Assembly (NCBI GenBank): GCA_029817715.1
Contig: JARUPY010000373.1
Coordinates: 124,001 to 188,000 of the forward strand
Direction of reading: 5' to 3'
Source: Melastoma dodecandrum
Lineage: Eukaryota; Streptophyta; Magnoliopsida; Myrtales; Melastomataceae
DNA: 64,000 nt
Shown here: positions 18,183 through 27,125 of the stretch, piece by piece
Position numbering within the stretch: the stretch's first letter is position 1
Layout: every line of letters begins with the position of its first letter
Program-made: the position numbers and the translations under genes
Notes under the pieces: model-generated
What the model was told of the DNA's origin: nothing
Databases searched by the model: none
The model's input: only the letters and a program-made list of their open reading frames with translations

Positions 18183-19775
18183 TCAGGTCAAGCCGCCCAT
18201 GTCGATGATGATGTTGGCGGGATCGGCGACACGGCCGAAATCGTCGCTCTGATCTGGCGGGACCGAAACCGAACCCCAATCCATGTCTGCGCCGACCATC
18301 AAGGCCGAGACGATCGGGCCGAACGTCGTGGCGCCGCCGTCGGGCGGTGGGTCGTCAAGGGCCGAATCCACATAGGCGGCAGCCGTCAACGAACCGACGC
18401 TCGCGGTGCAGGTCGATCCATCCTCGGCGATCGCGAAGGCATTGACGAAGAACGTGCCGTCGATGCCGAGGTCGGGATAGGTCACGTGCACGATGCGCTC
18501 GCCGAGCATCTGGAGCGCGGCGATCCCGAGCGTCAGCTCGAGCAGCCATTCCGGGTTGCCCTTGGCCATGGCGATCCGGGCCAGCCGCCGCGCCTGCGCG
18601 TAGTGGTGGACCATCGGCAGCGAGAAGTCCTGCGGGATCACTCCGCCGGCGGCGGCCTGCGCGGCGACGTCCTCCAGCGGCATTCCCTCGACGAGCTGGA
18701 ACTGTTGGTTCTCGTCGATGTAGCGGATCTTCAGCTCGTTGAACTTGGCGAGCGCATCGACGCCACGGCTGGCCTGACAGCCGATGATCATGTCGGGGGT
18801 CACGGTGAAGCCAGGCTCCGACCAGGCGCCACCGCGCATCCCGATCGTGCCGGCTGCCAGCGGGTACAGCTCGCCGTCACAGGTCTGGAGCATGCGCGCC
18901 AGCACGTCCTTCGGCGCCTCGTCGAGAGTATAGGTCCCGTCGATCAGGTAGCGGGTATAGGTCGAACCATCCGGCAGCGAGACGAGCGTTTCGCAGAGAT
19001 TCGCCATGGCAATGAAGGATGCCAAGTCGATCCGCGATGTCGGCAGGCCCATGCCACGCGGGTTGGTCACGTAGTCGAGGATGCACAGGGCGGGATTGCG
19101 CGACCATGCCCATGTCGTGGGATCGGTCCAGCTCTGCGTCGGGTCGCGCGGATCGAAGACGAGCGCACCCCTGATCTGTGCAATATAGGATGGTGCCCCG
19201 GACGGAAAATACTTGCCGAAATTCTTGGCCGGATCGCTGGGCAGCGTGAACGTCAGGACGCTGTTGGCGATGCCGTTGAGGTGATGGCTCGGCGTCCACT
19301 ATCCCGGGAAGTTCTGCTCGATGACGCTCTGGTAGCCCTGGTTCGTGGCGCCCTTCTGCCCCGAGATGAAGATGTGCCCGTACCAGGGCCAGACGTTCAC
19401 GAGCCCGGATTGCTGCTGTGACAGCACGGCGGCATCGCCGAGGAAATGCAGCTCGAAAGCGTCGATCGGCCCCTCACACAACGCGAAACCGGAGACGAGC
19501 GTCGTGGCGTTGGCAGCGAAGAAGAAATAGGCGCCCCCGAGCTGGACGCGGCCATAGGCGCGGGTACGCGGCGGGATGCTCTGCTTGACCGTCTGCTGGT
19601 CGTTGGAGTGCTTCTTGTTCAGGTCGCTCAAGAGAAGCGCGCCGCCGACCACGGCGCCGCCGATGAGCGCGTAGCTGCCGAAGGTCGCGATGGTGCCGAG
19701 CGAGGTCAGGCTCCCGAACCCAAGCGAGCCCGACGTTGCCGTGGCGAGCAGCGTGAGGGAAAGCGGATCAGCCAT
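18183..19775 (-). pseudogene. Tail tip / central fibre protein with in-frame amber codon at 19299-19301
   Basis: One continuous frame of 531 codons contains a single internal TAG between EQNFPG and WTPSHHLNG. The region before it has a hydrophobic start (YALIGGAVVGGALLLSDL) and SIPPRTRAYGRVQLGGAYFFF. After it comes RGALVFDPRDPTQSWTDPTTWAWSRNPALCILDYV, typical of the tail-tip protein (lambda J/GTA gp15-like) that carries the fibres. Both halves are in the same frame, so only a base substitution or readthrough is needed. The start overlaps the preceding peptidase-like gene by eight bases. Confidence 0.75.
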
Positions 19776-20184
19776 CGGCGAACGTCCATGTGGCGACGGG
19801 TCTGAAGGATCGCGACACGACGAGGCCGCGCGTCGTCTTCACGGCGAGGCCGTGCGCGGCGACGATGGCGCCGAACAGCAAATCCCGATTCGCGGCGAAG
19901 GAGACCACCGCGACGTCGCCCAGGCGCGGGCGCTGCGCCGGTACCATGCCGATCCGCGTCAGCCGGCGATCGAACAGCGCGACGAGACCGCCCTCGGCCT
20001 CGATCGCCCGTACGGCGCCGCGCTCGTCTGCATAGCGCCCGCGCAGGTCGGCCGCCGGATCGACGCCGCCCCGCGCCGCGATCCAGTCCGCCACCATGAG
20101 GCTGCAGTCGCAGCGGCCCCATTCGAGCGGCCGCGCGGCGACCTCGGCCAGGAAGAGCGCGAGGTCCGAGGCGCCGAGGTCCAT
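19768..20184 (-). CDS. NlpC/P60-like tail protein (DUF6950 type)
   Basis: The 139-residue protein has PLEWGRCDCSLMVADWI near residue 20, then GVDPAADLRGRY, GGLVALFDRRLTRIG and PRLGDVAVVSF. The Cys followed by Gly-Asp-Val-Ala is the arrangement of NlpC/P60-like amidases found just before the tail-tip protein in lambda-type and GTA tails. It probably cuts peptidoglycan during DNA entry. The start ATG at 20184 overlaps the upstream TGA. Confidence 0.72.
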   Translation of the reverse strand: MDLGASDLALFLAEVAARPLEWGRCDCSLMVADWIAARGGVDPAADLRGRYADERGAVRAIEAEGGLVALFDRRLTRIGMVPAQRPRLGDVAVVSFAANRDLLFGAIVAAHGLAVKTTRGLVVSRSFRPVATWTFADG

Positions 20185-20753
20185 CAGAACAGCGGCCAGA
20201 TCGGTTGCGCCAGCTGCATCGAGACGACCTCGTCGCAGCCGGCGTCGCCAGGGTACAGGCCGCGCTGCGACGTCCGCGATAGCCATCCCCATGGCGGGGT
20301 CGCGCGCTTCGCGAAGAGGGATTCGAGCGTGACGGAGATCGTCGCCGAGGCAGCGGCAGTCTTGACGGACATGACGTCCATCAGACCGAGAAAGATGGCA
20401 TAGGGCGCGTCGAGCGGCGACCAGGCCTCGTCGAAGAACTGGAGGTAGATCGTCGCGTTCTGCCCGACGACCTTGGTCTCGGCCGCCATGACCTCCGACA
20501 GGAGCGTCGGATCGACGCCGGAAAGCGAGAGGGTGACCTGAGGCGCCTTGTCGCCGATCGCGCTCTCGAGCTGCGATATGCTCGCCAGCGCGCCGGTCCC
20601 TTGCCAGGCCTTGCCGTCCGACGTCGTCAGGGTGCCGGTCCCGCCTTCCCAATAGCGGCCAGGCGTGTCGACGAAGCTCAGCTCGACCAAGCGGGCAAGG
20701 CGCACGGTGCGGCCAGCGAGCTGCGCGGCGACAGTGGCCGGGAAGTACCCCAT
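20184..20753 (-). CDS. Phage tail protein (DUF2163-like, distal tail)
   Basis: The 189-residue protein starts GYFPATVAAQLAGRTVRLARLVELSF and has the DTPGRYWEGGTGTLTTSDGKAWQGTG segment. This matches the N-terminal region of tail proteins placed between the tape measure and the NlpC/P60 peptidase in GTA-like and lambda-like tails. It likely forms the distal tail hub. It overlaps both neighbours by a few bases. Confidence 0.65.
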   Translation of the reverse strand: MGYFPATVAAQLAGRTVRLARLVELSFVDTPGRYWEGGTGTLTTSDGKAWQGTGALASISQLESAIGDKAPQVTLSLSGVDPTLLSEVMAAETKVVGQNATIYLQFFDEAWSPLDAPYAIFLGLMDVMSVKTAAASATISVTLESLFAKRATPPWGWLSRTSQRGLYPGDAGCDEVVSMQLAQPIWPLF

Positions 20754-23700
20754 CAGCCGTACCGCCGTTGCCAGTTCGCCATCCGTGTGCCGATGGTGCG
20801 ATCGATCTGGCGGTTGTTGCGCTCGAGCACCGCGGAGAGTTGCGCCGGCGTGACGCCCTCGGCCGGCGTTACGTTCATCGTCGTGGCGAAACTCACCTTG
20901 GGAGAGATCGAGCCTCTCGATGCGACGGCGACCGGCATCGCCGGCATGCCGACGGAGCCGCCGGCGGCCAGCCGAAGCACGGTGCCCGAATTGAGCGCGC
21001 GCAGCAGCGGGCCGTGCTTCGCGGCAGACTGGGCGTTCACGACGAACTCGCCATGGCTCAGCATGGCAGGGACCGAATCGGAGGTTCCCGTGCCGGCGCC
21101 AACGACACGGCCACCGCTGGCGAGATGGAGGAGGCTGCCAAGGCTGGACAGCAGGCCACCAGCGGTGCCGCTCGTGCCGCCTGACAGGAGGCTGCCAAAA
21201 GCTTTCGAAACGAGACTGTCGATCAGGTTGTCGGACAGCTTCGACACGATGCGCTTCAGCTGGTTCTCCAGCGCCTCGCCGGCGCGGGTGCCGGCGATGA
21301 GGTCCTGCGTCAAGCCCTTCACGAAGGTCCCGGATGTGTCCTTGACCTCGGTGAGGTTGCGCAGCTCCTCCAGCTTGGCCTCGTAGCCGGCGAAGGCGGG
21401 GTCGTTCGGATCGGCGTAGGTGCGAGCCTGCGTGTAGACGGCCTGCTGCTCGGCGGTGCGGCTGAGCGCGGCGATCTGGTTGCGGTAATCGGTGTCGAAA
21501 CGTGTCGATAGGCCGGCCTGCGTCACCTGTGCCCGCGCCGAGGCAATACGGAGGATCTCGGTGCGCTGCTGCGCCAGCGCCGGGGTGAGCTGATCCGATT
21601 TGGCCTTGTCCAAATCCATGGCCGTTGCAAATCGGCGCCCGAGGTCGCCCCCTTTCTCGCGGTCGGCGTCGAGCTGTTCCTGGATCGAGTTCAGCCGCGC
21701 CGCCGCACTGGCCGAGGCGTCGTAGGCTTCCGCTGTTGCCCGCTCGGCCACAATCTGCGACTGCTGCGCTTGGCCCGCCTGCGAGAAGCGCTGCGCGCGG
21801 CGCGTGGCATCGGCGATGACGCCCTGCGCGTCGAGCCCGGCGATGTTTGGATTGGACGCGACGACGTTCTGCCCAAGCACCGAGGCCGCCGAGGCGCCGG
21901 GCGCGGCGCGAAGAAGGTTGACGGCGCCCTGCGGCCCATAGTTGTGCGCAAGGTACAGATTGGCGGCGGTCGCGTCGAAGCCGGCGTTCTGCAGCGTGAC
22001 CGCGTTCTGCCGGCCATAGGCCTCGATCAGCTTCTTGTTGACCTCGACGTCGCCCTTGAGCGCGAGGATGGCCTGATCGCTCATCGTCGAGGCGAGATCG
22101 CTGAACTCCTTGCGGTAGAGCGAGATGAAGGTCGGATCGATGAACTGGCCGATGCCCGAGGCCGACGAACGCGGGTTCTTGGCCGCGTTGTTGCCCTCGG
22201 CGCCGATGACGACGTCGGTGAAGTTCGGCGGGATCACTGCCTCCTGCCGCGCGCGATCGAGGCTCTCGCGCTGGTAGGCTTGCACCGCCGTTGTCTTGGC
22301 CTGCTCCATCTCGGGCACGCCGCGAAGGTTGCCAGCCTCCTTGGCCTGCCTGATCAGGTCGTCGTACTGGTGATTGATCTGCTGGAGGCCGCGCTCGTAG
22401 GTCGAAAGCCCCGCCGTCTGCTTCTGGAAATCAGCCTGTCTCAGTGCGCTCGCCGCGGCAGTACCGCCCTGCGCGTAATCCGCCTTCAACTCCTTCAGCT
22501 TGACTTCGAGCGCGTCGACCGTGGCGACGGCGTGCTCGAAACCGCCCTCCGGAATCGGGCCGCCCTGCTGCGCCGCGTCGATCGCCTTGCGGATATCCGC
22601 GAGCCGCGCCTCGAGCTGCTCGATCGATTGCAGCTCGGGATCGGCCGCCCGGATCGCCTGATTGGACGGTCCGGATTCCGCCACCTGCTTTCGGTAATCC
22701 GCGTCGCGCTTCGCTGCCGCGTCCAGCGCCGCCTTCGTGCGCTCGAGCAGAGCGATCTTCTTCTCGAGCTGCCCGACATCGTCCGACGCGTCGCCGACGA
22801 GACTTTCCGGCGACGACGACGCATCAGAGGCCTCGCGCGCCTCCGCCAGCTTACGCTTGGCGTTGGCGATTTGCTCGTCGAGCGCCGGACCATTGATCAC
22901 CCGGGCGACACCCCTGCCGATCGCTTCTTCGACGGCGCCGGGCGCCACTGCGTTTTTGAGCGCCTCGTAGGCGCGCTGCAGCAGCCCGACGTCGTTCGCC
23001 GCCTTCTCAAGATCGGGACCGGCCTTGTTGATGATGACCCGGACCGCGTCTTGCGCCCGCCCGCTTTCGACCAGGGTGCGGATGTAATGCAGCGTGTTGC
23101 CGTCGAGGACCGCAAGGCGCTCGTTGAGGGTCTCCGCGCCCTTTGCGGGATCGGCGAAAATCTTGGCGAGCGCCTTGCCGGCGTCGTCCGTCGACTGGCC
23201 GGTGAGGACGCCATAGCCCTTTGCCAGCTCGCCGACGGCAGCGATCTGCTCCTTGTCAACGGCGCCGGTCTGCGCGATGGCGAGCGCGATGTCGCGACCC
23301 GCAGACCGGCTTAGGCTCGAGGTGCGCGCGATCTCGTCGCCGATCGCCTCGACGTCAGCGACGGTGGCATGCGAGGCGGCACCGATGCCGCTGAGCCCAA
23401 TGCGCAGGCGTCGCTGCGCCTCGTCGTAGCTCTCGTAGCTGAGCACGGCCGCGGCGCCGACGGCCGCGATGCCGCCGATGGCGATTGTAGCGGGGTTGAT
23501 AAGCCCGCCCAGAGAGACCGACAGGTTTCGGACCAGCCCGCCGAGCCCTTCCTTGCCGATCGCCGAACTGGCCTTGACGCCCTCCTGTGCCAGCACGCGT
23601 AGCGGGTTTGCGCCGGCCGAGATCGCCTCGAATGACGCGCGCGCGGCGTGCTCGAGGATCTGGATTTGCGTGAAGTCGAGCCCGTCGCTGCTGCCGCCCT

Positions 23701-23863
23701 CGCCGCCGAGATGCTTGTTGATCGCCTTCTTGGCTTTCTCGGCCTGCTTATCGGCGTCCTTTGCGAAATCGTCGAGGTTGACGCCCGCCTTAGCGAGCTG
23801 CTTCGTCAACCGCGTAATATCGGCGTCGAGGCTGACAATGAGAGTTTCGAGATCGCGCGCCAT
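20753..23863 (-). CDS. Tail tape measure protein with lytic transglycosylase domain
   Basis: The 1036-residue protein is mostly helical, with long coiled-coil stretches, and determines tail length. The N-terminal region has LETLIVSLDADITRLTKQLAKAG, typical of tape measures, and a hydrophobic stretch (LINPATIAIGGIAAVGAAAVL). In the middle (about residues 545-660) an SLT-type lysozyme fold is recognisable: FTDVVIGAEGNNAAKNP with the catalytic Glu, SSASGIGQF, and NLYLAHNYGPQGA. That domain would open the cell wall during infection. The frame is intact, unlike several neighbours. Confidence 0.92.
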   Translation of the reverse strand: MARDLETLIVSLDADITRLTKQLAKAGVNLDDFAKDADKQAEKAKKAINKHLGGEGGSSDGLDFTQIQILEHAARASFEAISAGANPLRVLAQEGVKASSAIGKEGLGGLVRNLSVSLGGLINPATIAIGGIAAVGAAAVLSYESYDEAQRRLRIGLSGIGAASHATVADVEAIGDEIARTSSLSRSAGRDIALAIAQTGAVDKEQIAAVGELAKGYGVLTGQSTDDAGKALAKIFADPAKGAETLNERLAVLDGNTLHYIRTLVESGRAQDAVRVIINKAGPDLEKAANDVGLLQRAYEALKNAVAPGAVEEAIGRGVARVINGPALDEQIANAKRKLAEAREASDASSSPESLVGDASDDVGQLEKKIALLERTKAALDAAAKRDADYRKQVAESGPSNQAIRAADPELQSIEQLEARLADIRKAIDAAQQGGPIPEGGFEHAVATVDALEVKLKELKADYAQGGTAAASALRQADFQKQTAGLSTYERGLQQINHQYDDLIRQAKEAGNLRGVPEMEQAKTTAVQAYQRESLDRARQEAVIPPNFTDVVIGAEGNNAAKNPRSSASGIGQFIDPTFISLYRKEFSDLASTMSDQAILALKGDVEVNKKLIEAYGRQNAVTLQNAGFDATAANLYLAHNYGPQGAVNLLRAAPGASAASVLGQNVVASNPNIAGLDAQGVIADATRRAQRFSQAGQAQQSQIVAERATAEAYDASASAAARLNSIQEQLDADREKGGDLGRRFATAMDLDKAKSDQLTPALAQQRTEILRIASARAQVTQAGLSTRFDTDYRNQIAALSRTAEQQAVYTQARTYADPNDPAFAGYEAKLEELRNLTEVKDTSGTFVKGLTQDLIAGTRAGEALENQLKRIVSKLSDNLIDSLVSKAFGSLLSGGTSGTAGGLLSSLGSLLHLASGGRVVGAGTGTSDSVPAMLSHGEFVVNAQSAAKHGPLLRALNSGTVLRLAAGGSVGMPAMPVAVASRGSISPKVSFATTMNVTPAEGVTPAQLSAVLERNNRQIDRTIGTRMANWQRRYG

Positions 23864-23875
23864 GCTCAGCTCCCG

Positions 23876-24043
23876 TCAGGCGTGCCCCGCCACCTCGATG
23901 CTATCCACCCATGCCGCGAGGGCGTCGGCTTCATCGCTGTCCAGCTCGGCAGGCTGATCGCTGTGCGCCGCGTTCCACGCTTTGACCTGATCCTCGAACT
24001 CGCCGAGCGACATGCCAGCGAGATCGGCGGGCCGAAGCCCCAT
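23876..24043 (-). CDS. Second tail assembly chaperone, possibly made by -1 frameshift
   Basis: A 55-residue frame starts at an ATG overlapping the stop of the first chaperone gene (TGATG). It reads MGLRPADLAGMSLGEFEDQVKAWN, the pattern of small GTA gp10.1-like tail assembly chaperones (LRP-D---M---EF). The conserved-looking segment RIDFAAIRRNAC lies just upstream in the same frame, with no start codon available. The full product may therefore be a -1 frameshift fusion with the first chaperone, as in the lambda G/GT pair. It lies directly before the tape measure gene, as expected. Confidence 0.6.
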   Translation of the reverse strand: MGLRPADLAGMSLGEFEDQVKAWNAAHSDQPAELDSDEADALAAWVDSIEVAGHA

Positions 24044-24447
24044 CACGCAGGCGTTTCGTCGGATGGCGGCGAAGTCGATCCGGCCGACCCCGCCGCGCCG
24101 GCTTCCCCCGGCGGATCGTCTTTCTTCTCGTCGTCGTCACCCTCGCCGCGGATCGCGGCACCGAGGATGGCGATCGCGTAGGGAATGCTCTCGACGATGG
24201 GCCTCTCGTCGACGTGGCGACGCACCAACCTCATCGCCTCGACGGGGGTCAGGCCGCCGCCGATGAGACCGAGCCGAATCGTCTCCCGCCAGTGCGGGAT
24301 GCGCGCCGTCCCGGCGACGAGCGCGCCGAGCACCGCGAGCGGCCCGGCGCCGCATTTCTCGTCGTGCTCCTCGAGCTGTGGCAGGCCGAGGCGGAACGTG
24401 TAGCTCCCGTCGGCCCAATCCGTCGTGAGGCTGATCGACTTGGCCAT
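24043..24447 (-). CDS. Tail assembly chaperone 1 (GTA gp10-like)
   Basis: The 134-residue protein contains DGSYTFRLGLPQLEEHDEKCGAG, then GLIGGGLTPVEAMRLVRRHVDERP, the hallmark of gene-transfer-agent family gp10-like proteins (GG---PVEA--LV). The C-terminus is an acidic then Ala/Gly/Pro-rich tail. It coats the tape measure before tube polymerisation. It sits between the tail tube and chaperone 2. Confidence 0.75.
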   Translation of the reverse strand: MAKSISLTTDWADGSYTFRLGLPQLEEHDEKCGAGPLAVLGALVAGTARIPHWRETIRLGLIGGGLTPVEAMRLVRRHVDERPIVESIPYAIAILGAAIRGEGDDDEKKDDPPGEAGAAGSAGSTSPPSDETPA

Positions 24448-24449
24448 CG

Positions 24450-24899
24450 TCAGGTCGCCGCGTCGACCCAGGTCCAGGCGCCGTCGCTTTCGATCTCGAC
24501 GGAGATCTTGCATTTCTCGCCGAAGGTCGCGTCGTGCTTGAGCGACGTCAGGACGGCGGAGCCCATGTAGTAGCCGCCGCCGTTTGCCGCCGTCTGATTG
24601 ATCTGGACGCGAACGTTGCGGGAAGCGCCGGAAAAGACCCATTCGCGCCATGCCTTGAGCCCGAGGAGCGCCAGCACGCCCTGGCCGGAGACCGAGGCCG
24701 AGAGCGTCTTGATGCCGGTCGCGTTCCACACCGGCGCATCGGGGCTGTCGCAGTCGGGCACAGCCGTCGTCGCGGTCTCCGCCTTGATCTCGAGCGACCG
24801 GTCGGTGAAGCCGCACGGCGCGACGAAGGTGCCGGGCGTCGCCGGGTCTTCGATCGCGACCGCGAAGGCACCGAACGTGAGCGTCTTGGGCTGGGCCAT
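24450..24899 (-). CDS. Major tail tube protein
   Basis: The 149-residue protein begins TLTFGAFAVAIEDPATPGTFVAPCGFTDRSLEIKAE and ends with ISVEIESDGAWTW. These are tail tube patterns of the GTA/TP901-1 type (Phage_tail_2-like), with a beta-sandwich core. It polymerises into the tail tube. It lies between the tail terminator and the chaperones, and is complete. Confidence 0.8.
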   Translation of the reverse strand: MAQPKTLTFGAFAVAIEDPATPGTFVAPCGFTDRSLEIKAETATTAVPDCDSPDAPVWNATGIKTLSASVSGQGVLALLGLKAWREWVFSGASRNVRVQINQTAANGGGYYMGSAVLTSLKHDATFGEKCKISVEIESDGAWTWVDAAT

Positions 24900-24910
24900 C
24901 TAAGGTCTCC

Positions 24911-25324
24911 CTATGCGGCGTCCCGCGCCGTGTCGAAGAGGGTCGAGAAGGCGACGATCGCGTGGACCGTCTTGCCGTCCTCGACGTCCTGAAAGGTCGT
25001 GCCGGTGTGGATCGTCAGATGCGCCGCATAGTCGTCGCCCATGTCGTGCGCGACGTTCTCCAAGGCGGCGACGACGGGCTCGACGAGCGCCTTGACGCCG
25101 GCGCGTCCGAGGTTCGCGGCATAGTAGACGTGGACGTTGCTTGCGATCTCGCCGCCGTAGAGCCCAGCCGCCTTGTCGGGGATGAACTGGTCGTCGCCGA
25201 TGACGATGTAGGGCGGCAAATCGGGCGTTGGGACGCGGTCGAAAACCTTGATCGTGATGGCCGCCGAGCCCGAGAGCGCGGCCTTGAAGGCTTTCTGCAG
25301 CGCGAGGGTCGGCTCGTCGGGCAT
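24911..25324 (-). CDS. Tail completion / terminator protein (DUF3168-like)
   Basis: The 137-residue protein has LQKAFKAALSGSAAITIKVFDRVP, then LPPYIVIGDDQFIPD and later HDMGDDYAAHLTIHTG. This is the DUF3168 family layout of tail-terminator proteins. It caps the tail tube at the head-proximal end. It lies between the gp10-like connector and the tail tube. Confidence 0.78.
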   Translation of the reverse strand: MPDEPTLALQKAFKAALSGSAAITIKVFDRVPTPDLPPYIVIGDDQFIPDKAAGLYGGEIASNVHVYYAANLGRAGVKALVEPVVAALENVAHDMGDDYAAHLTIHTGTTFQDVEDGKTVHAIVAFSTLFDTARDAA

Positions 25325-25327
25325 CGA

Positions 25328-25789
25328 TCATTGCTGGTCCGAGAGCGCCGCTTTCACGGCGCGAGAGTTCCTACCTTTCATGGTCCGTTTGAGTGCCCGA
25401 TAGGCGGGAAAGAAGAACGGCTGCGCGCGCGTGCCGGGATGCGTCCGCTTCACCTTGCGGCGACGCTTCTGCCGCGACGTGCCGCCGAACGTCTGCTTCT
25501 CGACGAACTCGGCGGTGTCGCCGATGCTGCCGGCCCGTGTGCCGAACTCGACGAAGCGGGCGTAAGGCGCGGGCGCGCCGCCGGCGACGACCTGCTTGCC
25601 CAGCTCGGTCGGGCTGTCCTCCTTGTGGATCGAGCCGACGAGCGCGCCGGTGCGAACTGGCGCCAGGCGCTGCGCCAGCGCCACCATCTGGTCGGCGTTC
25701 TTGTCGGTCGATTTCGCGAGCGCTGCGCGGACGTTCGGGGGCACCTTGGCGAGCTTCGCCTTCAGCTTGTCGAGGTTGCGGATCGTCAC
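25328..25789 (-). CDS. HK97 gp10-like head-tail joining protein
   Basis: The 153-residue protein starts with GTG at 25789, overlapping the upstream TGA (GTGA). It contains VRAALAKSTDKNADQMVALAQRLAPVRTGALVGSI, the defining RLAP--TG-L--SI segment of the HK97 gp10 family, and VVAGGAPAPYARFVEFGT. The basic C-terminal region (RQKRRRKVKR) is followed by the typical AQPFFFPAYRALK end. It forms part of the neck. Confidence 0.87.
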   Translation of the reverse strand: MTIRNLDKLKAKLAKVPPNVRAALAKSTDKNADQMVALAQRLAPVRTGALVGSIHKEDSPTELGKQVVAGGAPAPYARFVEFGTRAGSIGDTAEFVEKQTFGGTSRQKRRRKVKRTHPGTRAQPFFFPAYRALKRTMKGRNSRAVKAALSDQQ

Positions 25790-26175
25790 ACCGCCACTCC
25801 CGCTTCGCAGACGAGCGTCATCCACTGCCGCTTCCGGTCCATGTCCGCCGCCGCTTTGATCTCGAACGCCGTGCCGTCGCTCTTGTCGACCGCGCGCCAC
25901 GTGCTGCCGCCCTTGATCTGCGACGTCGCGCTGTCCCAATAGGTGACGATCGTGACCGGCTGCTCCGACGCCAGCCGCGCTGCGAGCACCGTCTCGCTGC
26001 CGGGCTTCATCAGATAGGCGGCCGGCCGCTCGATCTCGCCCGCCACGTCCCATTCGCCGAGCGTGTTGCCCGCTGCGTCGTCCGCCTCGAGCCGGCGTTG
26101 GAACGCGACGCGCTCGACGAGCATGCCGGCATGGATGATACGCCTTCCACGAAGCGGAACGGAGTTCTCATCCAT
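25786..26175 (-). CDS. Head-tail adaptor / head closure protein
   Basis: The 129-residue beta-rich protein includes LVERVAFQRRLEADDAAGNTLGEW, the start motif of SPP1 gp16-like head closure proteins (--R---Q------D--G------W). It continues with VTYWDSATSQIKGGSTWRAVD. It seals the head after packaging. A start at the internal Met (AGMLVERV) is possible. It overlaps both neighbours. Confidence 0.78.
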   Translation of the reverse strand: MDENSVPLRGRRIIHAGMLVERVAFQRRLEADDAAGNTLGEWDVAGEIERPAAYLMKPGSETVLAARLASEQPVTIVTYWDSATSQIKGGSTWRAVDKSDGTAFEIKAAADMDRKRQWMTLVCEAGVAV

Positions 26176-26765
26176 CAGGCCACCCGCTGGTAGGGCGAAA
26201 GGAGCGCCGCCGCGGCGCCGGCGAAGGCCGTCTCAGGCGTCGCCTCACGGTTGGCGTAAAGCGTGCCGACCATCAGCAGGATCGCGTGACACACTGGCGC
26301 GGGAACGGGATCGTAGCCGGCGCGGTAGGTCACCTTCACGCTGCAAAGGCGTCGCTGCGCCGCTGGCCAGCCGGCGTCACCAGGATCGATGCACGACGGG
26401 TCGAAGGAGAGGCTCGTCAGGTCGACCGCCTGCGTTGCGCCGGTCGCGTCGAGATAGGCGATGGACTGCAGCTCGAGGATCGGCGGGCAGGCCACGATGA
26501 ACAGGGTATCGTGCCGGCACCAGGTCGGCAGGGCGCCATCCCAGATGGCAAAGGGGCCGCTCGGGAAGTCATTGCGGCTCTCTTCCAGCACCTGCGCGCC
26601 GAGCGCGCGCCCGAGGACACCGGCCGGCCCGTCCAGATACGCGGTGACCGCGGCGACAAGCGATGTGATGTAGTCGTCGTCGTCCGGCGCCGAGAACCGG
26701 ACGTGCTTTTTCGCCTCGTCGAGCGTGACGATCGGCGTCGGCGGCGTGACGACGCGGACGGGCAC
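26175..26765 (-). CDS. gp6-like head-tail connector protein
   Basis: The 196-residue helical protein starts with VVTPPTPIVTLDEAKKHVRFSAPDDDDYITSLVAAVTAYLDGPAGVLGRAL, the unmistakable gp6/head-tail connector pattern (L-EAK-HLR-----DD-YI--LI-AA---L). A C-terminal helix (VCHAILLMVGTLYANRE) is also typical. It binds the portal ring. It is intact. Confidence 0.87.
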   Translation of the reverse strand: MPVRVVTPPTPIVTLDEAKKHVRFSAPDDDDYITSLVAAVTAYLDGPAGVLGRALGAQVLEESRNDFPSGPFAIWDGALPTWCRHDTLFIVACPPILELQSIAYLDATGATQAVDLTSLSFDPSCIDPGDAGWPAAQRRLCSVKVTYRAGYDPVPAPVCHAILLMVGTLYANREATPETAFAGAAAALLSPYQRVA

Positions 26766-26769
26766 CGGC

Positions 26770-27066
26770 CTACGCGGACTTCGCGGGTGCCTGCGGCGCC
26801 TCCTTGGCCTTGGCGCGGCGGTCGTTGATCGTCTTGAGCTCGGGGGCGGACAGGCCGGAGTGCGCCTCGACGGGATCGGTCGGCTCCTTGTCGAGATCGA
26901 CGCCGGAGCCGGCCTCGGCCAGGCCCTTCGCGACCAGCTCCTTGGCGTGCAGCCAATCGGTCTCGAACGATTCGCCCGGTAGCACGGCGCCGGACGTGCG
27001 CGGCCCCTTGATGCGAGGATTCGTGAAAGCCGCCTTCGCGGTCATCTTATAGGTCTTCTCGGCCAT
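26770..27066 (-). CDS. Small phage protein between capsid and connector
   Basis: The 98-residue protein starts MAEKTYKMTAKAAFTNPRIKGPRTSGAVLPGESFET and ends with a charged, Ala-rich disordered tail. Small proteins at this place in HK97-like phages are often head fibre or decoration-type, but no family is recognised here. It is separated from the capsid gene by 59 bases. Confidence 0.58.
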   Translation of the reverse strand: MAEKTYKMTAKAAFTNPRIKGPRTSGAVLPGESFETDWLHAKELVAKGLAEAGSGVDLDKEPTDPVEAHSGLSAPELKTINDRRAKAKEAPQAPAKSA

Positions 27067-27125
27067 GGCGCGCCTCGCGGATCGGGTTCGGATGGGGACG
27101 CGGCGCGTGGGGCGCCGCGCGTGCG

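Noticed and set aside
21770..23314. Long open frame opposite the tape measure gene
   Set aside because: It has Arg/Leu/Asp-rich low-quality composition and no domain, and is a reading-frame shadow of the tape measure.
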